A stretch of 64,000 bases of DNA, from NCBI GenBank assembly GCA_050950785.1, contig JBMNIG010000012.1:1-64000 (forward strand), read 5' to 3'. The stretch is from JAAYOS01 sp050950785 (GTDB taxonomy: Bacteria > Bacillota > Clostridia > Oscillospirales > JAAYOS01). The translations under genes and the position numbers were made by a program. Under the pieces are notes generated by a model. The model did not search any database, was not told where the DNA came from, and saw only the letters and a program-made list of their open reading frames with translations. Positions 43,832 through 52,789 of the stretch are shown here, in pieces. Positions within the stretch are counted from its first letter, which is position 1. The number at the start of each line of letters is the position of its first letter.

Positions 43832-45616
43832 TTAAATGAACAAATGTGCAATTTGATTTATCAGTCCCGCAACAACGAAGGCACTTACCGCTGTAGATAC
43901 ACCAATAGTCACAGCTACTTTAGTGTTGAATTCCTTCGTTAGGATCCCAAATACGGACAGGCAAGGTAGATATAGCATTGCTACTGTACCACCTACAAAA
44001 GCCTGCAATGCTGTCAATCCTTCGATTGCCAACAGCGGAGCAACTGCCATCTCACGGCGAACAATTCCCAAAATCAATGCAATCACAGCGTCCTTTGGCA
44101 ATCCAAGCCATCCACTGACGATTGGCTCAAGATATACCGCAATGTATGATAAAATGCCGGTTTCTTTTAGCACAGCTGCAATTACAACGGATATAAACAT
44201 TGGAAGTTCTGCTTCCACCAAAAAATGCTTCATTCGAATCGCGAGTTTTCCCAAGAATGCTTTGCCATTGGGCATCAACAAATTAGGGATCTCGATGACC
44301 ATTGGATCCACCGTCCCTTTTAATGTACGGCTTAAAATCGAAGATACGATCATCATGACGGCAAGGGACAATAGCAGCATCAATAATAAAAGGATCGGTG
44401 AAAAACCTGCAAACAAGCTGATCAATGCCCCTGTTTGAGAAATACAGGGTACGGCAAAACACACTACAGTAGAAATAATCAAACGTTCCTTCTTGGTGGT
44501 GGCTGTTCTTGAACCGATAATTGCCGGTACTGCACAGCCATAACCCATCAAAATGGTGATCATGCTGCCGCCCTGGATCCCCATCTTTCGCATGATATTG
44601 TCAAAGAGCACACTTAGCCGGGGTAGGACTCCGGAATCCTCCAGGAATGAAAATACGACATAAAACAACATTACATAGGGAAAAATCAATGCAATGATCC
44701 ATTCAAAGCCGATTACAAATATTCCGTACTCCCCGATAAGAACGTTAAGAAGGATCCCCTCCGGCAATATAGAAGCAAACAGTGTCTTAAAAACGGGAAC
44801 CAGCAGTTTATTTACCAAAGGCAATAGCAAAACTGCACGTAAAGCCTTACCGCCGCCTACAATAGCACCTAACGATAGAACGATGATCAATATTGCTATT
44901 GGGATACCAGGCCACGGTTTTAGCATACTATTTCCCAATCTATCTAAAAAGCTTAACTTGCCATCTGCATTTATTCTAACTTTAGCTGCAATCTCTTTTG
45001 CCCTGTCCCACGGGTTTTGTTGATTGCCATCACATCCCGGGCAAGAAGAGCAGTTGCTGCAACCTTGATTGGAGCTGGATAAAATCTTTTGCAGCTCACC
45101 TTTTAGCTCTTTAAGGCCCTCACCTTTTACAGCTATAGTAGGAATTACGGGTGCTCCCAACTCTTTAGACAGCAAGCTAACATTGATTTCATTGCCATGG
45201 CGCTTGGCAACATCGACCAAATTCAATGCATAAACAATAGGCACATTATATTTCTGAAGTTCCAAGCCCAGTTTGATATTTCTTTCCAAGTTAGTGGCAT
45301 CCAGTACACATATGACTGCAAGCGGGTTACTGTCCATAAATCTTACAGCAACCGCCTCAGCTTCTGATGTCGCCTCCAAAGAATATGTACCGGGAACGTC
45401 TATTAAAGTGTAGGTTTTATCATCCAACTTGATCGTGCCCTCTGTATAACTTACTGTTGTCCCGGCATAGTTGGAACTGATCACATTTATACCTGTCAAG
45501 CTGGAAAAGAACACGCTTTTCCCAACATTGGGATTGCCCATCAATAGTATTTTATCGGCCTTCTCAAAGACCTTTTTATCTTCGTTCAATTCATGGCATC
45601 CTGCCAAACCCTTCAA
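43832..45616 (-). CDS. feoB: Ferrous iron transporter FeoB with cysteine cluster
   Basis: The 594-aa protein has a G domain (GNPNVGKSV at 27-35, GTTVSY, DVPGTYSL 73-80, NLVD 132-135) and a GDI-like region with C186-x2-C189-x2-C192-x2-C195 (CSNCSSCPGC). The membrane part has about eight to ten helices with two FeoB gate-type repeats (MGYGCAVPAIIGSRT, AVPCISQTGAL). Length is short compared with enteric FeoB (about 770) but usual for clostridial forms. The CxxCxxCxxC insertion between G domain and membrane is unusual. It imports Fe2+ anaerobically. It overlaps feoA by 4 bp. Confidence 0.9.
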   Translation of the reverse strand: MKGLAGCHELNEDKKVFEKADKILLMGNPNVGKSVFFSSLTGINVISSNYAGTTVSYTEGTIKLDDKTYTLIDVPGTYSLEATSEAEAVAVRFMDSNPLAVICVLDATNLERNIKLGLELQKYNVPIVYALNLVDVAKRHGNEINVSLLSKELGAPVIPTIAVKGEGLKELKGELQKILSSSNQGCSNCSSCPGCDGNQQNPWDRAKEIAAKVRINADGKLSFLDRLGNSMLKPWPGIPIAILIIVLSLGAIVGGGKALRAVLLLPLVNKLLVPVFKTLFASILPEGILLNVLIGEYGIFVIGFEWIIALIFPYVMLFYVVFSFLEDSGVLPRLSVLFDNIMRKMGIQGGSMITILMGYGCAVPAIIGSRTATTKKERLIISTVVCFAVPCISQTGALISLFAGFSPILLLLMLLLSLAVMMIVSSILSRTLKGTVDPMVIEIPNLLMPNGKAFLGKLAIRMKHFLVEAELPMFISVVIAAVLKETGILSYIAVYLEPIVSGWLGLPKDAVIALILGIVRREMAVAPLLAIEGLTALQAFVGGTVAMLYLPCLSVFGILTKEFNTKVAVTIGVSTAVSAFVVAGLINQIAHLFI

Positions 45617-45852
45617 CCCCTAACCATAATCTTTTCAGCTATATCTTTTCCAATAGCGATCTCACTGGAATCTACCTTGATCAGTACAGGTCCTCCCAGC
45701 CGATGCGTCATCATCTTATGGATGCAAGCGTTTTTTACGATCCCTAAGCTTCTCAAAATGCCAAGCTCGGGTGCATTTGTGACAATATATTGAAGATTAT
45801 CAGGTGCACTGTAAATGCTCTGTGCTGATCCCGTATGTTTGCCTTTTTTCAA
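45613..45852 (-). CDS. feoA: FeoA-domain protein
   Basis: The 79-aa protein has the short SH3-like FeoA domain (LGILRSLGIVKNACIHKMMTHRLGGPVLIKVDSSEIAIGKDIAEKI). FeoA binds FeoB or modulates it. It is the first gene of the feo operon; stop and feoB start overlap (45613-45616). The N-terminal 15 residues are basic and differ from the usual FeoA start. Confidence 0.85.
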   Translation of the reverse strand: MKKGKHTGSAQSIYSAPDNLQYIVTNAPELGILRSLGIVKNACIHKMMTHRLGGPVLIKVDSSEIAIGKDIAEKIMVRG

Positions 45853-45893
45853 TTTGCCCCACTCCTTTGTCGGTTCTTATATAAAGAAACTGA

Positions 45894-45951
45894 AAGTTAG
45901 AAGCTTCTAACTTCTATATATATTCATAGCATATTGGCTTTTTGTTGTCAA
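45894..45951 (-). promoter_or_regulatory. feo promoter with 20-bp palindromic operator
   Basis: Reading on the minus strand: TTGACA (45946-45951), 17-bp spacer, TATGAA (45923-45928), then the perfect palindrome AAGTTAGAAGCTTCTAACTT (45894-45913) about ten bases beyond the -10, near the expected start site. A TTAG...CTAA core suits a DtxR/IdeR-like metalloregulator; it is not a Fur box (GATAATGATTATC). Iron-dependent repression is inferred. Confidence 0.72.
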
Positions 45952-46108
45952 TATGTAAAATGAATATATTTCTATGTATGGCCATTTTTTTCATGACACC
46001 TTCGTGTTTTCGTACAACTATAAGATGCCGGTAATCGTTCTCACCAGCAAGGACCTATTCGACTCAAGCCTTTACAATCGATGGTTATATATGGTTCTGA
46101 TTATTCAA

Positions 46109-46137
46109 TTGCCTTTCATGTCCAACAGTTGTATACT
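46109..46137 (+). promoter_or_regulatory. Promoter of the DUF3825 gene
   Basis: TTGCCT (46109-46114), 17-bp spacer, TATACT (46132-46137), about 28 bp before the GTG start. Confidence 0.6.
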
Positions 46138-46164
46138 AATAATTAACAAAGGCAGGTGTAAAAT

Positions 46165-47475
46165 GTGAGAAAAGAATTTGCTAAAGGCAAATCCGGCCTA
46201 TTTGCTCTTGGATACATACAAAATGAATCCAGCTATTTGGCCGAAATATCAAGAATTGCAAACGAAGAAGTAACGATGCTTGAACTGGACGAAAACATCA
46301 ATGAATCCTACGAAAATCAATGGGAACTAAATTACCACTATGATGTTAACGGTAATTTGCAGTGCGGTGAATATGATGAAAACCGAACATGCAGGTATGC
46401 TATATACACCGGGTATAAAGCTACAAACCCAAATCCCTCTTACCCCAGCGAATCAATTTACGCGGTATTTGCGAAAGATCAATACGGAAATTGGGTAGGG
46501 GTGAAATTCTTTACCAAATTCAGATTGGAAAAATATTATAATGCTTATAGATTAGGCAATATAAGTTTTAAAGATTATGAAGAAGCAAATACATTTATCA
46601 AAGAACTAGAGGCAAACCTCCTACCCGGAGAGACGTGGAAATTTAAGTCATCTGGTCAATCTGACTATAGACCTAAAACCGAGTATGATATCCTTCAAAG
46701 CTATCTACAGCATGTCTTTGACAAACTACTCGCAGACTATAATGATGTTAAATCAAAAAATTACAAGAAAATAGTTTTTTCTATAGACCAAAGATTCGCG
46801 CTGTTCAACAGCGGTTTACTTGATAAATTTGCTCAAGATATATATTTAGTGGGAGAGGTCTTTGGAAAAGTCGGTGGAAGCTTTACTTTCTCCAATGTCA
46901 AAATTGCTCCCGGTAAAGTTGAGTTGATGCGCAAGTATGGTTTTGCAGCGAAAGACCTGTCGCCATATCCCGGTGTTGTAGAGTTTTTTGATAAGCTGGA
47001 TGATATTATTTATAACGCAGATGTAGAAATAGATCTTAATTATGATAATTTAAGCCATATTATCGAAGATGGTGCAAGAAGAAATCGCTTTTCGGAAAAA
47101 TATAACATCTTATACGAAAAGGGTGACTTGCCCTCCATTACAAGTACACTGATCGCGGCAATTGAAAATTCCAAAAAAATCGCAAAGCGTAATTATAAAT
47201 ATGTCGTTCCCCAATACAGAAGCGCGAATAGGAACGAGCCGGGAAAAATCCAGTTTTTGATGCCAATATACTTGGACAGGCAATATGGGGAACGTCCCGA
47301 CTTTGCATTAGTCCTAAATAGTGAAATAATGCCTGATGGGAGTAAATTTTATACCCCTGAAACGATATTGGAGCTTCCTTGGGCGTATAACAATGCACGT
47401 GTCATATGTAAGCCGGAAGACACGTGGCTCAATCCAAAAACGATTGACAGTCCACCACTTGAAGAAGAATTTTAA
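46165..47475 (+). CDS. DUF3825-domain protein
   Basis: The 436-aa protein starts at GTG after AGGCAGG. The C-terminus (GKIQFLMPIYLDRQYGERPDFALVLN..., TILELPWAYNNARVICKPEDTWL) is the DUF3825 signature. The middle (YKKIVFSIDQRFALFNSGLLDKF..., GEVFGKVGGSFTFSNVK) belongs to the same domain. The N-terminal 130 residues are not assigned (a Y/W-rich region). DUF3825 proteins often stand near or contain cold-shock or RNA-binding domains; here a cspA-like gene is convergent, 133 bp away. Molecular role unknown. Confidence 0.75.
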   Translation: MRKEFAKGKSGLFALGYIQNESSYLAEISRIANEEVTMLELDENINESYENQWELNYHYDVNGNLQCGEYDENRTCRYAIYTGYKATNPNPSYPSESIYAVFAKDQYGNWVGVKFFTKFRLEKYYNAYRLGNISFKDYEEANTFIKELEANLLPGETWKFKSSGQSDYRPKTEYDILQSYLQHVFDKLLADYNDVKSKNYKKIVFSIDQRFALFNSGLLDKFAQDIYLVGEVFGKVGGSFTFSNVKIAPGKVELMRKYGFAAKDLSPYPGVVEFFDKLDDIIYNADVEIDLNYDNLSHIIEDGARRNRFSEKYNILYEKGDLPSITSTLIAAIENSKKIAKRNYKYVVPQYRSANRNEPGKIQFLMPIYLDRQYGERPDFALVLNSEIMPDGSKFYTPETILELPWAYNNARVICKPEDTWLNPKTIDSPPLEEEF

Positions 47476-47535
47476 GGTACTTGGGACTTGGAGATCTCAC
47501 CCGTTAGTCTGCGCCTTTGCCGGACGCACAAACTG

Positions 47536-47582
47536 AAAAAAAGCCGACGAGCTGTGTTTTCCACAGTACGTCGGCTTTTTTG
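47536..47582. terminator. Bidirectional intrinsic terminator
   Basis: AAAAAAAGCCGACG pairs with CGTCGGCTTTTTT (47569-47582) around a loop containing an inner CTGTG/CACAG stem. The A-tract and T-tract serve both the DUF3825 and the csp gene. Confidence 0.88.
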
Positions 47583-47608
47583 TAAGCTTTTATTCGTTTG
47601 GTCAGCCT

Positions 47609-47824
47609 TTAGTCAACAATACAAACGTTGACTGCTCTAAGCTTGCTGCTGTTCTTGGGATCAGTCTCAGTGTCATATGTGACTTTCTGACCCTCGTTTA
47701 GTGACTTGAATCCATCAGTTTGAATCGCTGAAAAGTGTACAAATACATCTTCTCCGCCGTTGTCGTTGGAAATAAAGCCATAGCCCTTTTCCGAATTGAA
47801 CCATTTTACTGTACCACTATTCAT
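47609..47824 (-). CDS. Cold-shock protein
   Basis: The 71-aa protein (start ATG 47824 after AGGAGG; the longer frame lacks a site) is one OB-fold cold-shock domain with RNP1 KGYGFI and RNP2 DVFVHFSAI, both typical for nucleic-acid binding. The transcript from the promoter at 47942-47970 has an untranslated leader of about 110 nt, as cold-shock genes usually do for temperature control. Confidence 0.93.
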   Translation of the reverse strand: MNSGTVKWFNSEKGYGFISNDNGGEDVFVHFSAIQTDGFKSLNEGQKVTYDTETDPKNSSKLRAVNVCIVD

Positions 47825-47941
47825 TGGGTACCTCCTAAAAATTATATTGTACCCAGAATAAAACAAAACTCACACGTTCAAATCATCAAAAAACAATGAT
47901 CCGCAACATGTGAGGATAAAGCATTTTCTTGATACTTGCTA

Positions 47942-47970
47942 AGTATAACATAGTACACAACTACTGTCAA
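47942..47970 (-). promoter_or_regulatory. cold-shock gene promoter
   Basis: TTGACA (47965-47970), 17-bp spacer and TATACT (47942-47947) on the minus strand, a near-perfect sigma-A promoter about 110 bp before the start codon. Confidence 0.8.
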
Positions 47971-47985
47971 ACATAAAATTTTTCA

Positions 47986-48462
47986 TTATTCTTCACTTGA
48001 CAGATCCTCATCTTCTTGATATTGAGTCTCTTCAAGATGCGTACTTACTTCGATACGAACCAAAGAGCGCTGCAACAATACTTGCAATCTTCTGATTTGA
48101 TGTTCTTCAGACTCTTCAAGCATTGCGGCTTCAGCTTCTTGTCGATCTCTTTCCGCGCGCTCTAAATCTATTTCTTCGGGACGCTGAGCTATAGTACTCA
48201 ATATATTTACTTTTGTATTGTCTATCTCAGCCACACCACCGAACACGGCAAGTTTCTTCTCGTAACCATCATTAATGATGCGCAAGATCCCATCACCCAG
48301 AGCCGTGGAAATCGGCGCATGACCAGGAAGCACTCCAAGGTCACCGTCAATACAGCGCATAATTACCATGTCGGCCTTTTCGACGAATTTGATCCCGCGG
48401 GGCGTGATTATTGTAAGATCTATTTTTTTGCCGTTTGCCGTATTGGTCTGTTGTTTGTCCAT
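47986..48462 (-). CDS. atpC: ATP synthase F1 epsilon subunit
   Basis: Start ATG 48462, two bases before the end of atpD, with AGGGAAG before it. The 158-aa protein has the beta-sandwich domain (DLTIITPRGIKFVEKADMVIMR, DGDLGVLPGHAPISTAL, VFGGVAEIDNTKVNIL) and a C-terminal helical hairpin that runs longer than usual. The tail is acidic (YQEDEDLSSEE). It is the last gene of the operon and inhibits F1 through its C-terminal helices. Confidence 0.9.
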   Translation of the reverse strand: MDKQQTNTANGKKIDLTIITPRGIKFVEKADMVIMRCIDGDLGVLPGHAPISTALGDGILRIINDGYEKKLAVFGGVAEIDNTKVNILSTIAQRPEEIDLERAERDRQEAEAAMLEESEEHQIRRLQVLLQRSLVRIEVSTHLEETQYQEDEDLSSEE

Positions 48463-48463
48463 A

Positions 48464-49864
48464 TCAACTTCCCTGCGCGTTTTTGTACTTTTCAACTACA
48501 TCATCAATTGTCCCTGCATTGAGGAAATATCCTTCAGGTATATCATCATGAATGCCGTCAATGATCTCTTTGAAGCCTCGTACCGTATCCTCGACGGGTA
48601 CATAGCGGCCGGGGATCGACGTAAATTTCTCACCCACAAAGAAAGGCTGCGACAAAAAGCGCTGAACCCTTCTGGCTCTGTTAACGATCATTTTGTCTTC
48701 TTCGGACAACTCGTCCATGCCTAAAATCGCAACAATGTCCTGAAGGTCTTTGTACCTCTGCAGTATGCCCCGAACGGCTTGCGCCACACGGTAATGCTCA
48801 GACCCTACAATGCTTGATTCCAGGATGCGTGATGATGAACTGAGTGGATCGACAGCGGGATAGATCCCCTGTTCTACGATGGACCTTGACAAAACAGTAA
48901 CCGCATCCAAATGGGCAAAAGTTGTCGCGGTGGATGGATCCGTAAAGTCATCTGCAGGCACATAGATGGCTTGTACAGAAGTAATGGAGCCTGCCTTGGT
49001 TGATGTAATGCGCTCCTGTAACGCACCAATTTCGGTGGCCAAAGTGGGCTGATATCCTACCGCGCTCGGCGTGCGTCCCAACAAAGCAGATACTTCCGAA
49101 CCAGCCTGTACAAATCGGAATATATTGTCAATGAACAACAAGACGTCTTGCTGCATTTTGTCTCGAAAATATTCAGCCATGGTAAGTCCCGTGAGGCCAA
49201 CCCTCATTCTGACTCCCGGAGGCTCGTTCATTTGTCCAAATACCAGTGCAGTATTCTCGATTACACCGGAGTTGAGCATATCGTAATACAAATCATTACC
49301 CTCGCGGGTACGCTCGCCTACACCAACGAAGACGGAATAGCCCCCGTGCTCCTTTGCGATGCTGTTGATAAGCTCCATAATGAGGACGGTCTTTCCTACT
49401 CCCGCACCGCCAAACAGGCCTATCTTTCCGCCTTTTGAGAATGGACAAAGTAAGTCAATGGCCTTGATTCCAGTTTCCAGCATCTCAGGCTGTGCAATTT
49501 GGTCCTTAAAGCTTGGCGGATCTCTATGAATGACCCATCGGTCTTCGGTTACTATCGCGGGTCTGTTGTCGATGGGCTTCCCTAAAACATTGACCATGCG
49601 TCCTAAAACTTCCTTGCCAACGGGCACCGAGATGGGAGCCCCGGCATCGACTGCTTCCATACCCCGCCTCAAACCGTCTGTGGGGTGCATTGAAATGCAA
49701 CGCACCGTATGGTCTCCAAGGTGCTGCATCACCTCAAGCACTATTGTTTCGCCTTCAAGCTGTACTTCAATGGCATTATACAAAGAGGGCAACTCGTCCT
49801 CAAAACGTACATCTATGACTGCACCTATTATTTGCGTTATCCTACCTTTATTTTTAACCGTCAT
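48464..49864 (-). CDS. atpD: ATP synthase F1 beta subunit
   Basis: Start ATG 49864 follows GGTGG. Walker A GGAGVGKT, Walker B-type LLFIDNIFRF (about residue 250), the catalytic-site loop GERTREGND and the DELSEED-like DELSEEDK are all visible. The protein of about 466 aa is full length. It is the catalytic subunit of the F1 hexamer. Confidence 0.96.
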   Translation of the reverse strand: MTVKNKGRITQIIGAVIDVRFEDELPSLYNAIEVQLEGETIVLEVMQHLGDHTVRCISMHPTDGLRRGMEAVDAGAPISVPVGKEVLGRMVNVLGKPIDNRPAIVTEDRWVIHRDPPSFKDQIAQPEMLETGIKAIDLLCPFSKGGKIGLFGGAGVGKTVLIMELINSIAKEHGGYSVFVGVGERTREGNDLYYDMLNSGVIENTALVFGQMNEPPGVRMRVGLTGLTMAEYFRDKMQQDVLLFIDNIFRFVQAGSEVSALLGRTPSAVGYQPTLATEIGALQERITSTKAGSITSVQAIYVPADDFTDPSTATTFAHLDAVTVLSRSIVEQGIYPAVDPLSSSSRILESSIVGSEHYRVAQAVRGILQRYKDLQDIVAILGMDELSEEDKMIVNRARRVQRFLSQPFFVGEKFTSIPGRYVPVEDTVRGFKEIIDGIHDDIPEGYFLNAGTIDDVVEKYKNAQGS

Positions 49865-50729
49865 GTATTCCACCTTTATTTTTATTTAAAATGCTTGCAC
49901 TGCCTACGATCTCGCTTAATTCTTGTGTTATGGCGGCCTGACGTCTGCGGTTAAACATCAGAGATAATTTTTCTATCATTTCATTTGCGTTCTTTCCGGC
50001 TACATCCATACTTACCATGCGTGCTGCTTGTTCGCTTGTGTGAGACTCCGAAAATGCTCTGAATAGACACATGTGTAAATATAGAGGCATTATGTGGTCA
50101 ATATATGTGTGTATATCCGGCTCGTATATTTTAAAACTGCTATGTTTTATATCAGGTGCGGTCGTTACAACCGGCAACACTCTCTCTACATAAGGAACAT
50201 AGCTTAGGATATTTTCAAATTGCGTATAGGCTACAAAGACTTCATCCACTTCGCCGGTAAGATAAAGATCTTCCAACATTTTTGCAATGCTTTCTGTTCC
50301 GTAATACATATGCGCGTCGGATACATCAGTGATTTTTTTTATGATGTTTTTGTTTCTCTTCCTGAAAAATCTATCACCTTTGGAGCCCACGACGATCAAT
50401 TTTTCATTTTTCCCTTGCTCCATGTGTTCCAACGCCGTTAACGTAATATTTGCGTTAAATCCACCTGCAAAGCCGCGGTCACTGGTCAGCACAACATACA
50501 AAGAACTTTTGACTACTCGCTCTTGATAAAAAGCATGGTTATCGGCTTCTTCGTGAGCACCTACCTCTTCGACACGTCGCTTTAGTTCATTATAGATAGG
50601 ACGCACACCCTCCAACTGTGCTCTCGCCTTGTGCAGCTTCGTGGAGGCGATCATGTCCATAGCTTTGATGATCTGTCCGGTAGAGCGGATATTGGCAATT
50701 CTTTGTTTGATATCTTTCATCGAGGACAC
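49854..50729 (-). CDS. atpG: ATP synthase F1 gamma subunit
   Basis: The 291-aa protein starts MSSMKDIKQRIANIRSTGQIIKAM, the N-terminal helix of the rotary shaft. It contains VVLTSDRGFAGGFN and ends with SLMFNRRRQAAITQELSEIVGSA, the C-terminal helix. It overlaps the atpD start by 11 bp. It is intact. Confidence 0.95.
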   Translation of the reverse strand: MSSMKDIKQRIANIRSTGQIIKAMDMIASTKLHKARAQLEGVRPIYNELKRRVEEVGAHEEADNHAFYQERVVKSSLYVVLTSDRGFAGGFNANITLTALEHMEQGKNEKLIVVGSKGDRFFRKRNKNIIKKITDVSDAHMYYGTESIAKMLEDLYLTGEVDEVFVAYTQFENILSYVPYVERVLPVVTTAPDIKHSSFKIYEPDIHTYIDHIMPLYLHMCLFRAFSESHTSEQAARMVSMDVAGKNANEMIEKLSLMFNRRRQAAITQELSEIVGSASILNKNKGGIHDG

Positions 50730-50741
50730 ATTGGTACCTCC

Positions 50742-52253
50742 TTAGCCATAGTTGTGCTGTCTTTTTACCTCAGTAATTATTGAGTTGATTTCTTCGGCGA
50801 GATTTGACGAGATATTGCCACTTTCTCTGATTTCTTCTTTTATGTGTACTGCATTTGCATTCACATACTTGATAAGGTCTCTTTGGAACCTTAAAATGCG
50901 GTTTATGTCTATATCTTCAAGGTATTTGTTACTTAAAGCATAGAGGATCAACACTTGATCTTCAACAGGCATTGGTCGATACTGTGGCTGCTTAAGCACT
51001 TCCATGATCCGTTCGCCGTGATTGAGGCGCTCCAAAGTGTCATGGCTTAGATCGGTACCAAACTGCGAGAAGGCGGCAAGTTCCTTATACTGTGCAAACT
51101 CGATTCTAAGAGGTCCGGCAAGTTCCTTCATAGCCGGGATTTGTGCGGCTCCACCAACACGCGAAACAGAAAAACCGGGATTTATCGCAGGGCGGATACC
51201 ATGGTTGAAGAGATCTGCTTCCAAATAAATCTGTCCGTCGGTAATGGAAATAATGTTTGTCGGGATATAGGCCGATATATCGCCTTGTTGAGTTTCGACA
51301 ATGGGCAAGGCAGTCATGGTGCCTCCACCATAGTCTTCACTCAAGCACGCCGCACGTTCAAGTAGCCTCGAGTGCAGGTAAAAGACATCCCCCGGATAGG
51401 CCTCACGTCCGGGCGGTCGGCGTAGAAGCAAACTAATGGCTCGATAAGCCACGGCATGTTTGGACAAATCGTCATAGACCACAAGTACATCCTTGCCCCT
51501 ATACATCCACTCTTCCGCAATTGCACAGCCTGCATATGGAGCCATATACTGAAGCGGCGCAGAGTCGCTGGCAGTGGCCACAACCACAGTGGTGTATTTG
51601 ATAGCCCCGGTTTCATTGAGGACCTTGACTATACGGGCTATTGTCGATGCCTTTTGTCCTATGGCAACATAGACACAATAGACATCTTTGTCCTTTTGAT
51701 TGATGATCGTGTCAATCGCAATTGCGGTCTTACCGGTTTCGCGGTCGCCTATGATCAATTCTCGCTGACCTTTTCCAATGGGCACCATAGCGTCGATTGC
51801 CTTTATACCGGTTTGGAGCGGTTGATTGACTTCACGACGCATGATCACACTTGGTGCAGGGCTTTCGATCTTTCTGTAACTTTCGGCTGCGATAGTTCCC
51901 TTATCGTCGATGGGTTCGCCCAACGCGTTGACAACACGGCCAAGCAGGCCGTCGCCCACCGGGACTTCAGCCATTCTGCCGGTCAACTTAACAGGATCTC
52001 CTTCTTTGATGCCCGCGTCGGAGCCCATTATAACAACACCAATACTGTCTTCATCAAGATTTAACGCCAAACCATAAGTACCATTGGGGAACTCAAGAAG
52101 TTCGCCGCTCATAGCACTATATAAACCATGAACTCGTGCTATCCCGTCTCCAACCTGTATGACAGTACCGACTTCCGAAAAATCCATGTCAGATGAGTAA
52201 GAAGCAATATGTGTTTTTATCTCATTATATATTTCAGCAGTATTGACTATCAT
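50742..52253 (-). CDS. atpA: ATP synthase F1 alpha subunit
   Basis: The 503-aa protein has Walker A GDRETGKTA, VYCVYVAIGQKASTIARIV, the arginine-finger region VSRVGGAAQIPAMK and GLYSAMSGELLEF at the crown. It is full length for the family. ATG abuts the atpH stop (52253). Confidence 0.96.
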   Translation of the reverse strand: MIVNTAEIYNEIKTHIASYSSDMDFSEVGTVIQVGDGIARVHGLYSAMSGELLEFPNGTYGLALNLDEDSIGVVIMGSDAGIKEGDPVKLTGRMAEVPVGDGLLGRVVNALGEPIDDKGTIAAESYRKIESPAPSVIMRREVNQPLQTGIKAIDAMVPIGKGQRELIIGDRETGKTAIAIDTIINQKDKDVYCVYVAIGQKASTIARIVKVLNETGAIKYTTVVVATASDSAPLQYMAPYAGCAIAEEWMYRGKDVLVVYDDLSKHAVAYRAISLLLRRPPGREAYPGDVFYLHSRLLERAACLSEDYGGGTMTALPIVETQQGDISAYIPTNIISITDGQIYLEADLFNHGIRPAINPGFSVSRVGGAAQIPAMKELAGPLRIEFAQYKELAAFSQFGTDLSHDTLERLNHGERIMEVLKQPQYRPMPVEDQVLILYALSNKYLEDIDINRILRFQRDLIKYVNANAVHIKEEIRESGNISSNLAEEINSIITEVKRQHNYG

Positions 52254-52789
52254 TAAAAAGCGCCTCTCTTCAAGCTAGCTTTCATATTCTTCAATTCATC
52301 CCTTACAGTACCGTCAAAAATCCGTCCATCCAAAATCACGTAAAACCCACCTATGACATCGGGGTCGATCTTGGCTTTTAACTCCACATGAAAATCAGTT
52401 TTCTTCTCCAACGCTTTGCGAATGGCTTCGATTTGCTGCCGACTGAGTTCTTTGGCCGAGACAACTTCTGCTTCCATTTTGCCAAACTGCCTGTTGATAC
52501 GCCCAATGTACCGCGTCAATACAGGCACGATCAGCGATTCTCGCTTATCCCTTACCATACGGTACAAAAATCCCATCAAGTGCCAAGAAATCTTATCGGA
52601 AAAAGCCTTATGGAAAAGTTGGCGTTTCGATGAATCAGGAACATGCTGTCGCATCAAGAATGATTGCACTTCGTTGCTGCTAAGCATATCCCTGACCAGG
52701 ATTGCCTGCTCCAAATCCCTTTCCAAAGTACAGTTTTCTTTTGAAATTTCAAATAACTCATCAGCATAATGGTCCTTTAATGTAGCCAT
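52253..52789 (-). CDS. atpH: ATP synthase F1 delta subunit
   Basis: The 178-aa protein has an N-terminal helical domain (YADELFEISKENCTLERDLEQA), then REAL-like VSAKELSRQQIEAIRKALEKKT and a final DPDVIGGFYVILDGRIFDGTVRDEL. It joins F1 to the peripheral stalk. Its start overlaps the end of atpF by 13 bp. Confidence 0.92.
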   Translation of the reverse strand: MATLKDHYADELFEISKENCTLERDLEQAILVRDMLSSNEVQSFLMRQHVPDSSKRQLFHKAFSDKISWHLMGFLYRMVRDKRESLIVPVLTRYIGRINRQFGKMEAEVVSAKELSRQQIEAIRKALEKKTDFHVELKAKIDPDVIGGFYVILDGRIFDGTVRDELKNMKASLKRGAF

